From: Pyrenophora tritici-repentis
Lineage: Eukaryota; Ascomycota; Dothideomycetes; Pleosporales; Pleosporaceae
NCBI RefSeq assembly: GCF_003171515.1
Contig: NC_089392.1
Span: 1 to 64,000, forward strand
DNA length: 64,000 nucleotides
Direction of reading: 5' to 3'
The first letter of the stretch is position 1. Every line of letters begins with the position of its first letter. Positions 21,501 through 30,899 of the stretch are shown here, piece after piece. Under the pieces are notes generated by a model, which ran no database searches, had not been told where the DNA came from, and saw nothing but the letters and a program-made list of their open reading frames with translations. A program made the translations under genes and the position numbers.

Positions 21501-22410
21501 CTCAGATGCCTCACAACACGACAAGGGAATAGGGATCGGCGTAGGTGTAGTAGCGTACAGCTCCACCCACGAAGAAACCTTTTCTCAAAAGACAAACATT
21601 GGATGCTCCCAACTAGTCTACAACGGTGAACTAGAGGGGATAGCACAGGCATTTGAACACGCGGCTACAGTGGCACAAGAAGGCCAAGAGATCTACGTAT
21701 ACGCAGACAACCAAGCAGCAATCCATAGGCTTAACAACCTATCGGACAACCCGGGACAACAGTGGCTACTAAGATGCATCAGAGCTGCAAAGAGAATAAC
21801 GACAAAGAAAGCATCGATCCACCTGCAGTGGGCCCCAGGACATAACGACGTCAAGGGCAACGAAAAAGCCGACACGCTAGCAAAGGAAGCAGCTAAAGAG
21901 AGACCAACAACATCGACCACAGCGAGCCTAGCCTACTTAGGCACAGAAATCAACAAAATACAAAAAACAGAACAACTGATGGAGTACAAGAGGTATACCG
22001 ACAGGCCCACCAAAAACAGAAGCTCCTACTCAAGGATCTTCAAGCTCAACACACATACAACAATCAAAGTCCCGAAGGGAACACCAAGAGAAATCTCGAG
22101 CGCGTTCTACTCACTCAAGCTAGGACATGGATACTTCAACTCCTACCTTAAGAGATTCAACAAGAGAGACTGCAATCTATGTATATGCTACAAACCACAA
22201 ACACCACAGCATCTACTTCTAGATTGCAAACAGTACAAAACACATCGAAATACACTCAAAGAAGCAATACCACACAGACCCATCACCCTCCCACTCCTCC
22301 TCCAAACAAAGACAGGCATCAAAGCTACTCTAGCCTTTATTGCAAGTACTAGGATTGGCACGAGAAAATGGCACCTTGGGCAAACCACCGAACAGACAGA
22401 CACTGTATAA
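18543..22410 (+). pseudogene. LINE-1 ORF2: endonuclease, reverse transcriptase, RNase H (one frameshift)
   Basis: It starts at ATG 18543, overlapping the ORF1 stop. The AP-endonuclease domain comes first (ILQVNLNKS, IQEPW, VLDSNEHH, GSDHYGLLF), then the reverse transcriptase (DVKGAFDHVSHN, IPQGSPVSP, YIDD at about 20624), the RNase H (YSDASQHDKG, YADNQAA, WAPGHNDVKGNEKAD) and a terminal CNLCICYK zinc motif. The frame breaks once, near 20093: one extra A in CAAAGCTACA makes a stop at 20112-20114, and the reading resumes in the overlapping frame from 20065. Everything else is open, so this is either a very recent loss or a sequencing error. Confidence 0.85.
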
Positions 22411-22660
22411 AACTACAAAAACAATATTTCCTTATCTAAAAGAGCCCGCTGCTACATCTCTTTCTATTCACCACACTGCTCTTTAGCACCCGCGCCAATG
22501 GAAGACTAGCTCTGAAATTGGAGTACGCAAAACACCACCCAAATTGTACAAGACCCATAGAAACTCCACAACGACCATCATACATAGAACGGCTTAGCCA
22601 AAGTCCTACATAGTCACCGACTGATACAGGACTCTAATGGAAATATAATAATAATAATAA

Positions 22661-23009
22661 TATCCCTATGCTACTCTATTCTTGCTTCCCTATACTAATC
22701 CTAACAACCTTACTATAAATACCCTCGAAACTAACAATCTTTTATATCTGCTGTCTAATCTCCTCCGTATCTATTATCTTCTTATTGCTTGTATACACAC
22801 GTTATACCATTCGCTATACTAAACACAACCTAAATACTTCTTCAACTATCTCCTTTGCCTACTGCCTCTTAGTTCTCTAATACTATTGTATCTTGTGTCG
22901 GCTCTGTCCTTCGCCTACCGCCGTCTATATACCGCATCGCATTATCTACTACCCTATATACCTCTATCACTATTCTGCGTCGGTAAACTTAAACTCTACC
23001 TACTGTATG
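22661..23009 (+). repeat. Subtelomeric repeat, copy 2 (349 bp)
   Basis: It is the same sequence as 979-1327 in the same orientation. It begins immediately after the LINE-1 tail and ends immediately before the old Gypsy LTR. Both mobile elements therefore border this fragment. Confidence 0.85.
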
Positions 23010-23470
23010 TGTGAACGGTCTGTAGGGACTGTATTCCAGCTACCTAGTCCAGATGCTATTTACAGTCAAGATGAAGAAAGAAGGTAAGACGCAAGCGGCG
23101 AGCCTGCTTTGTTTGGGTTGGCGCACGGCCCTCACGTTGCCGGGGAAGCGACTAGGCTAGCAGCCTAGTCATGTGACTCGAGGCTCAGCCCGTTACATTA
23201 CCCCCCTCCTTTCCCTTTAGCGCGTAGTTTTCTCCATTTCCTCCAAGCGTCAGTCTTTAGTACGTTACTCACAGGTTCCCATGTCGGTTCAGTATAGTCC
23301 ACCCACTTCACATATGCCTCCTTGATTTCTTTCCCTCCCTGCCTTGTTGTGCGTTCGCCCAGAATACGTTCAACCAGCCATAGCTCGTCTCCATCTACAA
23401 GTATAGGCCCTGGCTGAGTGTCTCCAACCTTCTGCGATGGGAGAGAGTCGTTAGGCGCGTAGCGAAGCAG
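23010..23470 (-). mobile_element. Gypsy-1 old copy, 3' LTR and pol tail (outer part of a nest)
   Basis: 23010-23197 is a 188-bp LTR on the minus strand, about 95% identical to the LTRs of the young copy by eye. 23198-23470 encodes, on the minus strand, the last part of the polyprotein including the chromodomain. The sequence continues at 29004 after the inserted young element (AGCAG at both junctions). The base 5 positions left of the LTR read GTATG; the other end is lost. Confidence 0.9.
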
Positions 23471-23658
23471 TGTAACGGGCTGAGCCCTAAGTCACATGAC
23501 TAGGCTGCGAGCCTAGTCGCTTCCCCGGCAACGAGAGGGCCGTGCGCCAACCCAAACAAAGCGGGCTCGCCGCTCGCGTCTTACCTTCTTTCTTCATCTT
23601 GACTGTAAATAGCATCTGGACTAGGTAGCTGGAATACAGTTCCTACAGACCGTTCACA
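23471..23658 (+). repeat. Gypsy-1 5' LTR
   Basis: It is 188 bp and identical by eye to 28811-28998. It should hold the element promoter and RNA start. Identity of the LTRs implies a recent insertion. Confidence 0.95.
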
Positions 23659-23676
23659 TACAGTCAAGATCAAGAA

Positions 23677-23740
23677 GAACACGCAGAACACGCAGAACAC
23701 GCAGAACACGCAGAACACGCAGAACACGCAGAACACGCAG
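23677..23740 (+). repeat. 9-bp tandem repeat in the Gypsy-1 leader
   Basis: About seven units of GAACACGCA lie between the 5' LTR and the gag start at 23760. The repeat is in the untranslated leader, where it could affect translation or packaging; that is inference only. Confidence 0.9.
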
Positions 23741-23759
23741 CAACCAAGGCACCGTTATA

Positions 23760-24956
23760 ATGAGCTCCCCCGGGGATACTAACATGACGACGAACGATTC
23801 GAACCAGCTGTTACAGTCGCTACTACAGAGACTTGAAGACATGAGCACTAGGATGGAGAGGCTGGAAGCATCATCGCACGAGCCACCTCAAACGCCTGGT
23901 CACAATACAGACGCCACCACTGATCCGACGCCAACCTCCGAGACTTCGAACACATCTGTGCCTATAATCCCAAAGCCGCGGCACAGCTTACCCCACCCGC
24001 CTACGTTTGGTGGAAACAAATCACAATGGCGAGGATGGAAGCTAGAGATGGAGGGCAAGATCGAAGAAGACGCGCAAGCTATTGGAAGCCTAAAAGCTCA
24101 GCTACGCTACGTCTACATGCGTCTTGATGGGGCAGCGAAAACCAACGTTACAACATACTACGAGATACAAGTTAAAGAAGAATCGCCAAACCCTTTCAAG
24201 CTGCTTGACCGCCTTGAACTCCTCTACGGCGAACGAAATCGGAAGGAGAAAGCCATTCAGAACCTCTACTCTATACGCCAGAAGGACGACGAGACGTTTA
24301 TTTCCTTCTATCCACGGTTTGAGAAAGAGATGGCCAACGCTGACGCAGAAAGCTGGCCTGAGCATACGAAGATATCCTACTTACGAAATGCATTAAGTGG
24401 TAGGATAAAGGATAGGCTTGTTGGTACATCAGGGACAGAAACAAGCACATACGCAAGGTTCGCTCAGAAGTGTGTAGATCTTAGCAACGACATGGAGTTG
24501 TTCGGCCAATGGACGAAAACAACCCGTCGTTACGGTAGCCGAACTGCTGAAAATGCACCAACCTATGAACCACCAGCAAAATCGAATAATGCCACTCTCA
24601 CAGCAGTTTCCCCTGAAGACATGATGGAATGGGAACCTACGCAGCCTACAACTACCCAAGTGAACGCTGTCGGCCTCCGCGGCAAGATCAACATGAATGG
24701 ATATCCATCTAGGCGTCCTGAGGACCGAGAACTTATTGGAAAACGAGCAAAATGGGTCAACCAAGAGGAAATCGATGCTCGACGCCAGGAACGACGCTGT
24801 CTTCGATGCGGCCGCAACAATTGCCGAATAGCTACATGCCCGTTGGCAGCCGCTCTACGACCAACTCACGTTAGCGTCAAGACAGCAAAGAGTACTGTGG
24901 TCACCAAGGCAGCTGTAGAGGAGGAAGATCCAGAAGACTCCGAAGCAGAGCAATAG
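23760..24956 (+). CDS. Gypsy-1 gag
   Basis: The ATG is at 23760 and the protein has 398 residues. The N-terminus has a short coiled coil (LLQRLEDMSTRMERLEA). The central capsid-like region (FGGNKSQWRGWKLEMEGKI) is typical of Ty3/Gypsy gag. A variant zinc knuckle, CLRCGRNNCRIATC, lies near the C-terminus. It ends with UAG at 24954-24956. The downstream pol is in the same frame with no other stop between them. Confidence 0.85.
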   Translation: MSSPGDTNMTTNDSNQLLQSLLQRLEDMSTRMERLEASSHEPPQTPGHNTDATTDPTPTSETSNTSVPIIPKPRHSLPHPPTFGGNKSQWRGWKLEMEGKIEEDAQAIGSLKAQLRYVYMRLDGAAKTNVTTYYEIQVKEESPNPFKLLDRLELLYGERNRKEKAIQNLYSIRQKDDETFISFYPRFEKEMANADAESWPEHTKISYLRNALSGRIKDRLVGTSGTETSTYARFAQKCVDLSNDMELFGQWTKTTRRYGSRTAENAPTYEPPAKSNNATLTAVSPEDMMEWEPTQPTTTQVNAVGLRGKINMNGYPSRRPEDRELIGKRAKWVNQEEIDARRQERRCLRCGRNNCRIATCPLAAALRPTHVSVKTAKSTVVTKAAVEEEDPEDSEAEQ

Positions 24957-25004
24957 GAACACGCGGCAGCTCAGAAAGAATGGAAGGAGACTGGAAAGCA
25001 AAAG

Positions 25005-28000
25005 ATGGATAGCGATCCCTTTGTAGTGGACGTTAGACTTAATGGAACTGACTTTGTCACTGGACTTGTTGACTCAGGTTGCCTTTGCTATTCCGCCATC
25101 AATGAACAACTCTTTCGATCTCTGAGACTGCCATCAATCAAGATAGCCCCGCGTCAGCTGGAGGAAGCAGCTGGGAAGAACGCAGAACCAAGTACTGTCC
25201 TAGATACAGTTACTTACGCCTCGATAGACATAGACGGCCACCAGCAGAAACGCGTCTTCTTCTACGTTGTACCTGGCCTGACTTACGACGTGATTCTGGG
25301 AAAGCCCTGGTTAGAGGATGCCGACGTCACAATTTCGGCCAAACAAGGCTGCCTGGATATCGGCGCATCAAACATCCGCGCATGGAACCACAAGAAAGCG
25401 TCATACAAGCCACCACCAATGAAGGCTACTCAGGTGATGGCTTCCGCATTCATGGCGGAGGTGAGAAGAAGCCGTAGGAAGAACAAAGGAGACGGTATTG
25501 CGCTCGACACTGGACTGTTCGCTGTTTCCATCGCCGACATTGAGAAAGCTTTGAAACCGCGCAAACGATCCGATCCGAAGACGAAGCTCCCACCCCAGTA
25601 CCACCAATGGCTGAAGGCTTTCGACCATTTCCTAGCTGAGAAACTTCCCCCGCATCGTAAAGGCGTTGATCTCCACATTGAGATTGAAAAGGATCAAGAC
25701 GGAAACGAGAAGACCATTCCATGGGGTCCGCTCTACGGCATGAGCCGAGAAGAGTTACTAGTGCTTAGGAAAACTCTCACCGAGCTGTTAGACAAGGATT
25801 TTATCCGCGCTAGTAACTCTCCCGCAGCCGCACCCGTCCTGATGGTTAAAAAGCCAGGAGGGGGCATCCGATTTTGCGTTGACTACCGAGGCTTGAACAA
25901 CATCACCAGGAAGGACCGTTACCCTCTGCCTCTATTCACAGAAACACTGAGAAATGTGGCCAAAGCTAAATGGTTCACAAAACTTGACGTTATCGCAGCC
26001 TTCCACAAGATCCGTGTGGCCAAAGGAGAGGAATGGAAGACAGCTTTCCGAACAAGATACGGCCTATTCGAATGGCGGGTTGCTCCCTTCGGACTAACAG
26101 GAGCACCAGCCGCATTTCAACGCTACGTAAATAGTGTTCTGCAGGATTACCTTGACGACTTTGTTTCAGCCTACGTTGACGACATCTTGATCTACTCGTC
26201 AGGATCGCTTCAGGATCACAGAGAGAAGGTTGGAAAGGTTCTTCAACGCCTCATAGACGCTGGACTGCAGATTGATATCGACAAGTGCGAGTTCGAGACT
26301 AAACGAGTTAAATACCTCGGGTACATTGTGGAAGCAGAAGTGGGTATTCGAGTTGACCCTGAAAAGATTATCGCAATCCGCGAATGGGCTACACCAACGT
26401 CAGTTAAGGCTATCCGAGCATTTATTGGTTTTGCCAACTTCTACCGAGTTTTTATACCGAACTTCTCGGACATTGCTGAACCGCTCATCAACCTAACTAA
26501 GAAAGAGATGGTTTTTCATTGGGACGAGGCTTGCAATCAAGCATTTGAAACGATTAAGGAACTTCTCATTACAGCACCAATACTCGGCCATTTTGATCCA
26601 GAGAAGGACACCTTAGTAGAAGCCGACTCCTCAGGACATGCAACTGGCGGCCTATTGCTGCAGAAGGACAAGAACAACAACTGGCAACCCGTTGCTTACT
26701 ACTCAAAGAAGCACTCACCAACAGAGGCCAATTATCCAATTCATGACAAGGAGCTTCTAGCTATTGTTCGTTGCTTAGAAGCATGGGCTCCTGAACTACG
26801 TATGGTTAGGAAGTTTACAGTTCTGACGGACCACAAGAACCTCCAATACTTCTACCGCGAACGACAGCTGTCTGAAAGACAAGTACGTTGGTCAGAGTTT
26901 CTCTCACGATTCGACTTCTCCCTGGAATGGAAACCTGGAAAGACTATGGGAAAACCCGACGCCCTATCACGACGAGAACAAGACCTACCCGCCAACTATG
27001 ACGATGAACGAATACGGTCTCGATTTATCCGTCTCTTCCAGAGCAAGCACTTGCGGAGTGTTCAAATCCAGTCTCTATCGTCTGAGGAGATTGACTTCAC
27101 AAAAGAGATACGCATGTTTGAGGACCAGGAGATGCAGAATCTGTGGCACCGAAGCCGCCAAGAAGATAAGCTTTATCAGGAGCTTACTACACTAGTAGCA
27201 AATAAGGAGAGGAACCTCCCTACTAAGCTTCAGAAGGAGAAGTTAGTGAGTATAGCAGAATGCACCCTAGACGAGAGAGGCTTGTTACGATTTCGAGACC
27301 GGACATGGATCCCTCACTGCGAACCACTCCGCACGCGAATCATTCAAAATATTCACGACTCGCATATTACTGGCCACCCCGGACGAGATCTTACCTACTC
27401 AATCTTATCAAGGCAGTTCTTCTGGTCAGGTGCAGCAAGCGACGTGCGACGCTTTGTCCGTAACTGCGAGATTTGCGGAAGGAATACGATATGGAGAGAA
27501 ACAAAGAAGGGCCTCCTTAAACCATTACCGATCCCAGAACGTATATGGGGGGAACTTTCAATCGATTTCATTACCGACTTGCCGCCATCTGGACGGGATA
27601 ACGCAACGAACTGTATGGTGGTCACTGATCGGCTGACAAAGGGAATTGAACTAGAAGGTATGCACGATATCTCGGCACAAGCCGTAGCACAACGACTTTT
27701 CGAACGGCATTATCCTATTCACGGTATTCCAACGGCAATTACGAGCGATAGAGGACCACAATTCGTTAGCGATCTTTGGAAGCATTTCTGTAAGCTCCTT
27801 AGCGTTGAGCAACGCCTGTCGACTGCCTACCATCCGCAAACCGATGGTGCAACAGAACGAATGAATCAAGAGATTGAAAAGATGATTCGAATCTGGGCCA
27901 CGTACACGCAAGAAAACTGGCTGGCACTTTTACCTGTCGTTATGGGAGCAATCAACAACCGCGAGGCCTCATCCACTGGCCTAAGCCCCTTCTATTTCAT

Positions 28001-28810
28001 GCACGGATATCACAATGAACCCATTCAGCTAGTAGAGGATCGAACTATTCAGTAGACTCCGCAACAATCAATTCAATCCGGTCACTCTCCTAGACCCACT
28101 TACCTATCTAGGTAGGGCTTAAACTCCTATAGGTAACTACTAGGCTTAAAGCGGTAATCAATCAATCCAATCTGAACCTTCTAGGACCCACTTAATTGAT
28201 TGTTGCGGACTGTGCTATTCAGGACCGACCAAAGAAAGATGGCGAAGCACTAGCAGAAGGCTTCCTCAAAAGACTCCAAGATGCAACAGAGTGGGCCCAA
28301 GCCGCGATCGCGATGACACAAGAGAAACAGCAGCATCAGGCTAATAAGACAAGAACAGCAGCGCCCCAATACAAGGAGGGAGACTGGGTGTTTCTAAACC
28401 TTAGAAACGTGAAGACAACACGACCTTCCAAGAAGCTAGACTGGTTGCATGGAAAGTATAAAGTCTTGAAGCAGGTCAACTCCCACTCTTATAAGCTTGA
28501 CGTTCCGGGAAAAATCCATCCTGTCTTTCACGTAGACCTGCTTCGCTACGCGCCTGACGACTCTTTCCCATCGCAGAAGGTTGGAGACACTCAGCCAGGG
28601 CCTATACTTATAGATGGAGACGAGTTATGGCTGGTTGAGCGTATTCTGGGCGAACGGACAATAGGGCAAGGAGGGAAAGGAATCAAGGAGGCATATGTGA
28701 AGTGGGTGGACTATACTGAACCGACATGGGAACCAGTGAGCAACGTACTAAAGACTGACGCTTGGAAGAAATGGAAAAAACTACACGCTAAAGGGAAAGG
28801 AGGGGGGTAA
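25005..28810 (+). pseudogene. Gypsy-1 pol, interrupted by a MITE
   Basis: The frame is open from 24957, with the first ATG at 25005. Domains in order: protease with VDSG (residue about 23), reverse transcriptase with YVDD (residue about 390), RNase H (VEADSSGHATGG), integrase zinc finger (HITGHPGRD, then CEICGRN), integrase core (TSDRGPQF near 27740, STAYHPQTDG). After the MITE at 28053-28214 come the integrase C-terminal GKYKVL region and a chromodomain (WLVERILGE, YVKWVDY). The chromodomain probably directs integration to histone-marked chromatin. Without the MITE and one of its 8-bp duplications the frame would be continuous. Confidence 0.9.
28053..28214 (+). mobile_element. MITE-B copy 1 (162 bp)
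   Basis: Target duplication CTATTCAG is perfect. Termini are TAGACTCCGCAACAATCAA and CACAGTCCGCAACAATCAA (inverted); they differ only in the outermost bases. It lies in the integrase part of the young Gypsy. Confidence 0.95.
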
Positions 28811-28998
28811 TGTAACGGGCTGAGCCCTAAGTCACATGACTAGGCTGCGAGCCTAGTCGCTTCCCCGGCAACGAGAGGGCCGTGCGCCAACCCAAACAAA
28901 GCGGGCTCGCCGCTCGCGTCTTACCTTCTTTCTTCATCTTGACTGTAAATAGCATCTGGACTAGGTAGCTGGAATACAGTTCCTACAGACCGTTCACA
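28811..28998 (+). repeat. Gypsy-1 3' LTR
   Basis: It is 188 bp and the same sequence as 23471-23658 as far as I can read. It starts right after the pol stop codon TAA at 28808-28810. Confidence 0.95.
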
Positions 28999-29725
28999 AG
29001 CAGGTCTACGTGGAAGACAGGATGGATCTTCCCCGGAACGTCAAGTTGATAAGAGTGGGAGTTGACCTGCCTCAAGACTTTGTACTTTCCATGCAACCAG
29101 TCTAGCTTCTTGGAAGGTCGTGTTGTCTTCACGTTTCTAAGGTTCAAAAACACCCAGTCTCCCTCCTTGTATTGGGGCGCTGCTGTTCTTGTCTTGTTAG
29201 CTTGATGTTGCTGTTTCTCTTGTGTTATCGCGATCGCAGCTTGGGCCCACTCTGTTGCGTCTTGGAGTCTTTTAAGGAAGCCTTCTGCCAGTGCTTCGCC
29301 GTCTCTCTTTGGTCGGTCCTGAATAGTAGACTCCGCAACAATCAATTCAATCCGGTCACTCTCCTAGACCCACTTACCTATCTAGGTAGGGCTTAAACTC
29401 CTATAGGTAACTACTAGGCTTAAAGCGGTAATCAATCAATCCAATCTGAACCTTCTAGGACCCACTTAATTGATTGTTGCGGACTGTGCTGAATAGTTCG
29501 ATCCTCTACCAGCTGAATGGGTTCATTGTGATATCCGTGCATAAAATAGAAGGGGCTTAGGCCAGTAGATGAGGCCTCGCGATTGTTGATTGCTCCCATA
29601 ACGATAGGTAAAAGTGCTAGCCAATTTTCTTGCGTGTAGGTGGCCCAGATTCGAATCATCTTCTCAATCTCTTGGTTCATTCGCTCTGTTGCACCATCGG
29701 TTTGCGGATGATAGGCAGTCGACAG
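28999..29725 (-). pseudogene. Gypsy-1 old copy, integrase fragment
   Basis: On the minus strand this encodes the region from STAYHPQTDGATERMN to the GKYKVL motif, continuing the fragment at 23198-23470 once the young element is removed. It is interrupted by MITE-B copy 2 and ends at 29725, where hAT-3 begins. The rest of the element (RT, protease, gag, 5' LTR) is missing. A Thr-to-Ile type change in STAYHP (CTTCTC context) aside, it is very close to the young copy. Confidence 0.85.
29327..29488 (+). mobile_element. MITE-B copy 2 (162 bp)
   Basis: Target duplication CTGAATAG is the reverse complement of the duplication of copy 1, because the host Gypsy is inverted here. The MITE thus occupies the same Gypsy position as copy 1 but in the opposite orientation relative to Gypsy. 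Confidence 0.95.
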
Positions 29726-30899
29726 CACAGATGTCAATGAGCAAGCTGAGCGAGCTCAGCCAATTGGCTTGCTCAGCCAATTGAGCGGAGGCCAGCAGCT
29801 CGCTCGGCTCGCTCGGATTGGCTGAAACAGGGCTGTCAGCTCGCTCGGCTTGATGGGCTCAGTCCCGATTAGGAAAGTTATATAGAAACCTTGGTGTTGA
29901 GTTTCTCAGCTAATATCCCACTTATGTACACCGTATTTCGCGTCCATCTCCTCATCGCTGATAGCCTCCTTTACAGGCACCTCACCACTGCCAAATCCAG
30001 CTCTTATCCATCGTCGATCGCACTGTATTGCTGCTAGAAGTTGCGGAGAAATGCTGCGCCGACGGGGCTCGAGGAGGTCACCCAGCTCGCTGAATAAGCG
30101 CTCACACTCACAGCTTGAGCCTGGGATTGATAGCATGTCGATAGCAAATTTGCTAAGGCTGGGGTAGCGATCGCGGAGTCCTACCCAGTATTTTATAGGG
30201 TCGACGCCCTCGCTAGCGATCGGTTCGCTGCGTTTCCAAGCCTCATATTCATCCTCCTCGTTCTCCGTAAGCCCTGCAGGCTCAATAAAGCTGTTGATAG
30301 CGTCGTCTATATCATTGTGCCTGACTTTGGGGCGTAAGCGCGACTTCGGTAAGCTTTTGTACTCCGCCCACAAATGTTGAAACTTGCGGTTGCTGCTCTC
30401 TAGCCAATCAGGCTTATCCGCCCACGCTGCGTCAAGGTAGCTTTTGTAGCGAGGATGAAGGATTGTAGCAGCATAGTAAGCTGGCGAGAGGTCGAGCTTG
30501 TTGTAGTACTCGCGGGCTTTAACTAGGGCAGCGCGGAGGTTGATAGCAAGGTGGTCTTCGGGTGACTCTGTATGCTCATCGTGAATGACGTCTTCATAGC
30601 TTTGCAAGCGGTCCTCATAGACTCCAAGTAAGTATTCAAATACTGGAATAACCTCAGCGATTGCTCCAAAAGCACCGCTTTTGCCGCGGCCTTCAAGCCG
30701 TTTTGTAGCTTGTTTCAGTGGCCTGAGCCAGTGATCGGAATGGTCTGGTCTGGTCTGGTCTGAGGGTACAGACCAGACCAGACCAGGTGCTTACATAAGG
30801 ACCGGTCCGACCAGACCGGTCCGACCAACAAGACCGCCAAGAATGAGGCTGAAGCAAAGAAGGAAGCCGAGGAAATGTGTTTTACTACTGACTGTCAAT

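Larger units (their letters stand above)
16930..22660 (+). mobile_element. LINE-1: Tad-like non-LTR retrotransposon
   Basis: Two coding frames (gag-like, then endonuclease-RT-RNase H) are followed by a 250-bp 3' untranslated region ending in an (AAT)n tail at about 22643-22660. This order and the terminal RNase H plus zinc-finger end match the Tad clade of fungal LINEs. The 5' limit is approximate. The right flank is the 349-bp subtelomeric repeat, cut at its internal position. I could not find a matching target duplication on the left. Confidence 0.85.
23471..28998 (+). mobile_element. Gypsy-1 young copy: chromodomain LTR retrotransposon
   Basis: The 188-bp LTRs at 23471-23658 and 28811-28998 look identical and run TGTAACGG to CCGTTCACA. 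The target duplication AGCAG is at 23466-23470 and 28999-29003. A purine tract AAAGGAGGGGGG precedes the 3' LTR. Gene order gag, protease, RT, RNase H, integrase, chromodomain marks a chromovirus. It sits inside an older, inverted copy of the same family. A MITE-B interrupts the integrase region. Confidence 0.95.

Noticed and set aside
23677..23740. 9-bp repeat as a CRISPR-like or centromeric array
   Set aside because: It lies in the untranslated leader of Gypsy-1, has no spacers and is only 64 bp long.
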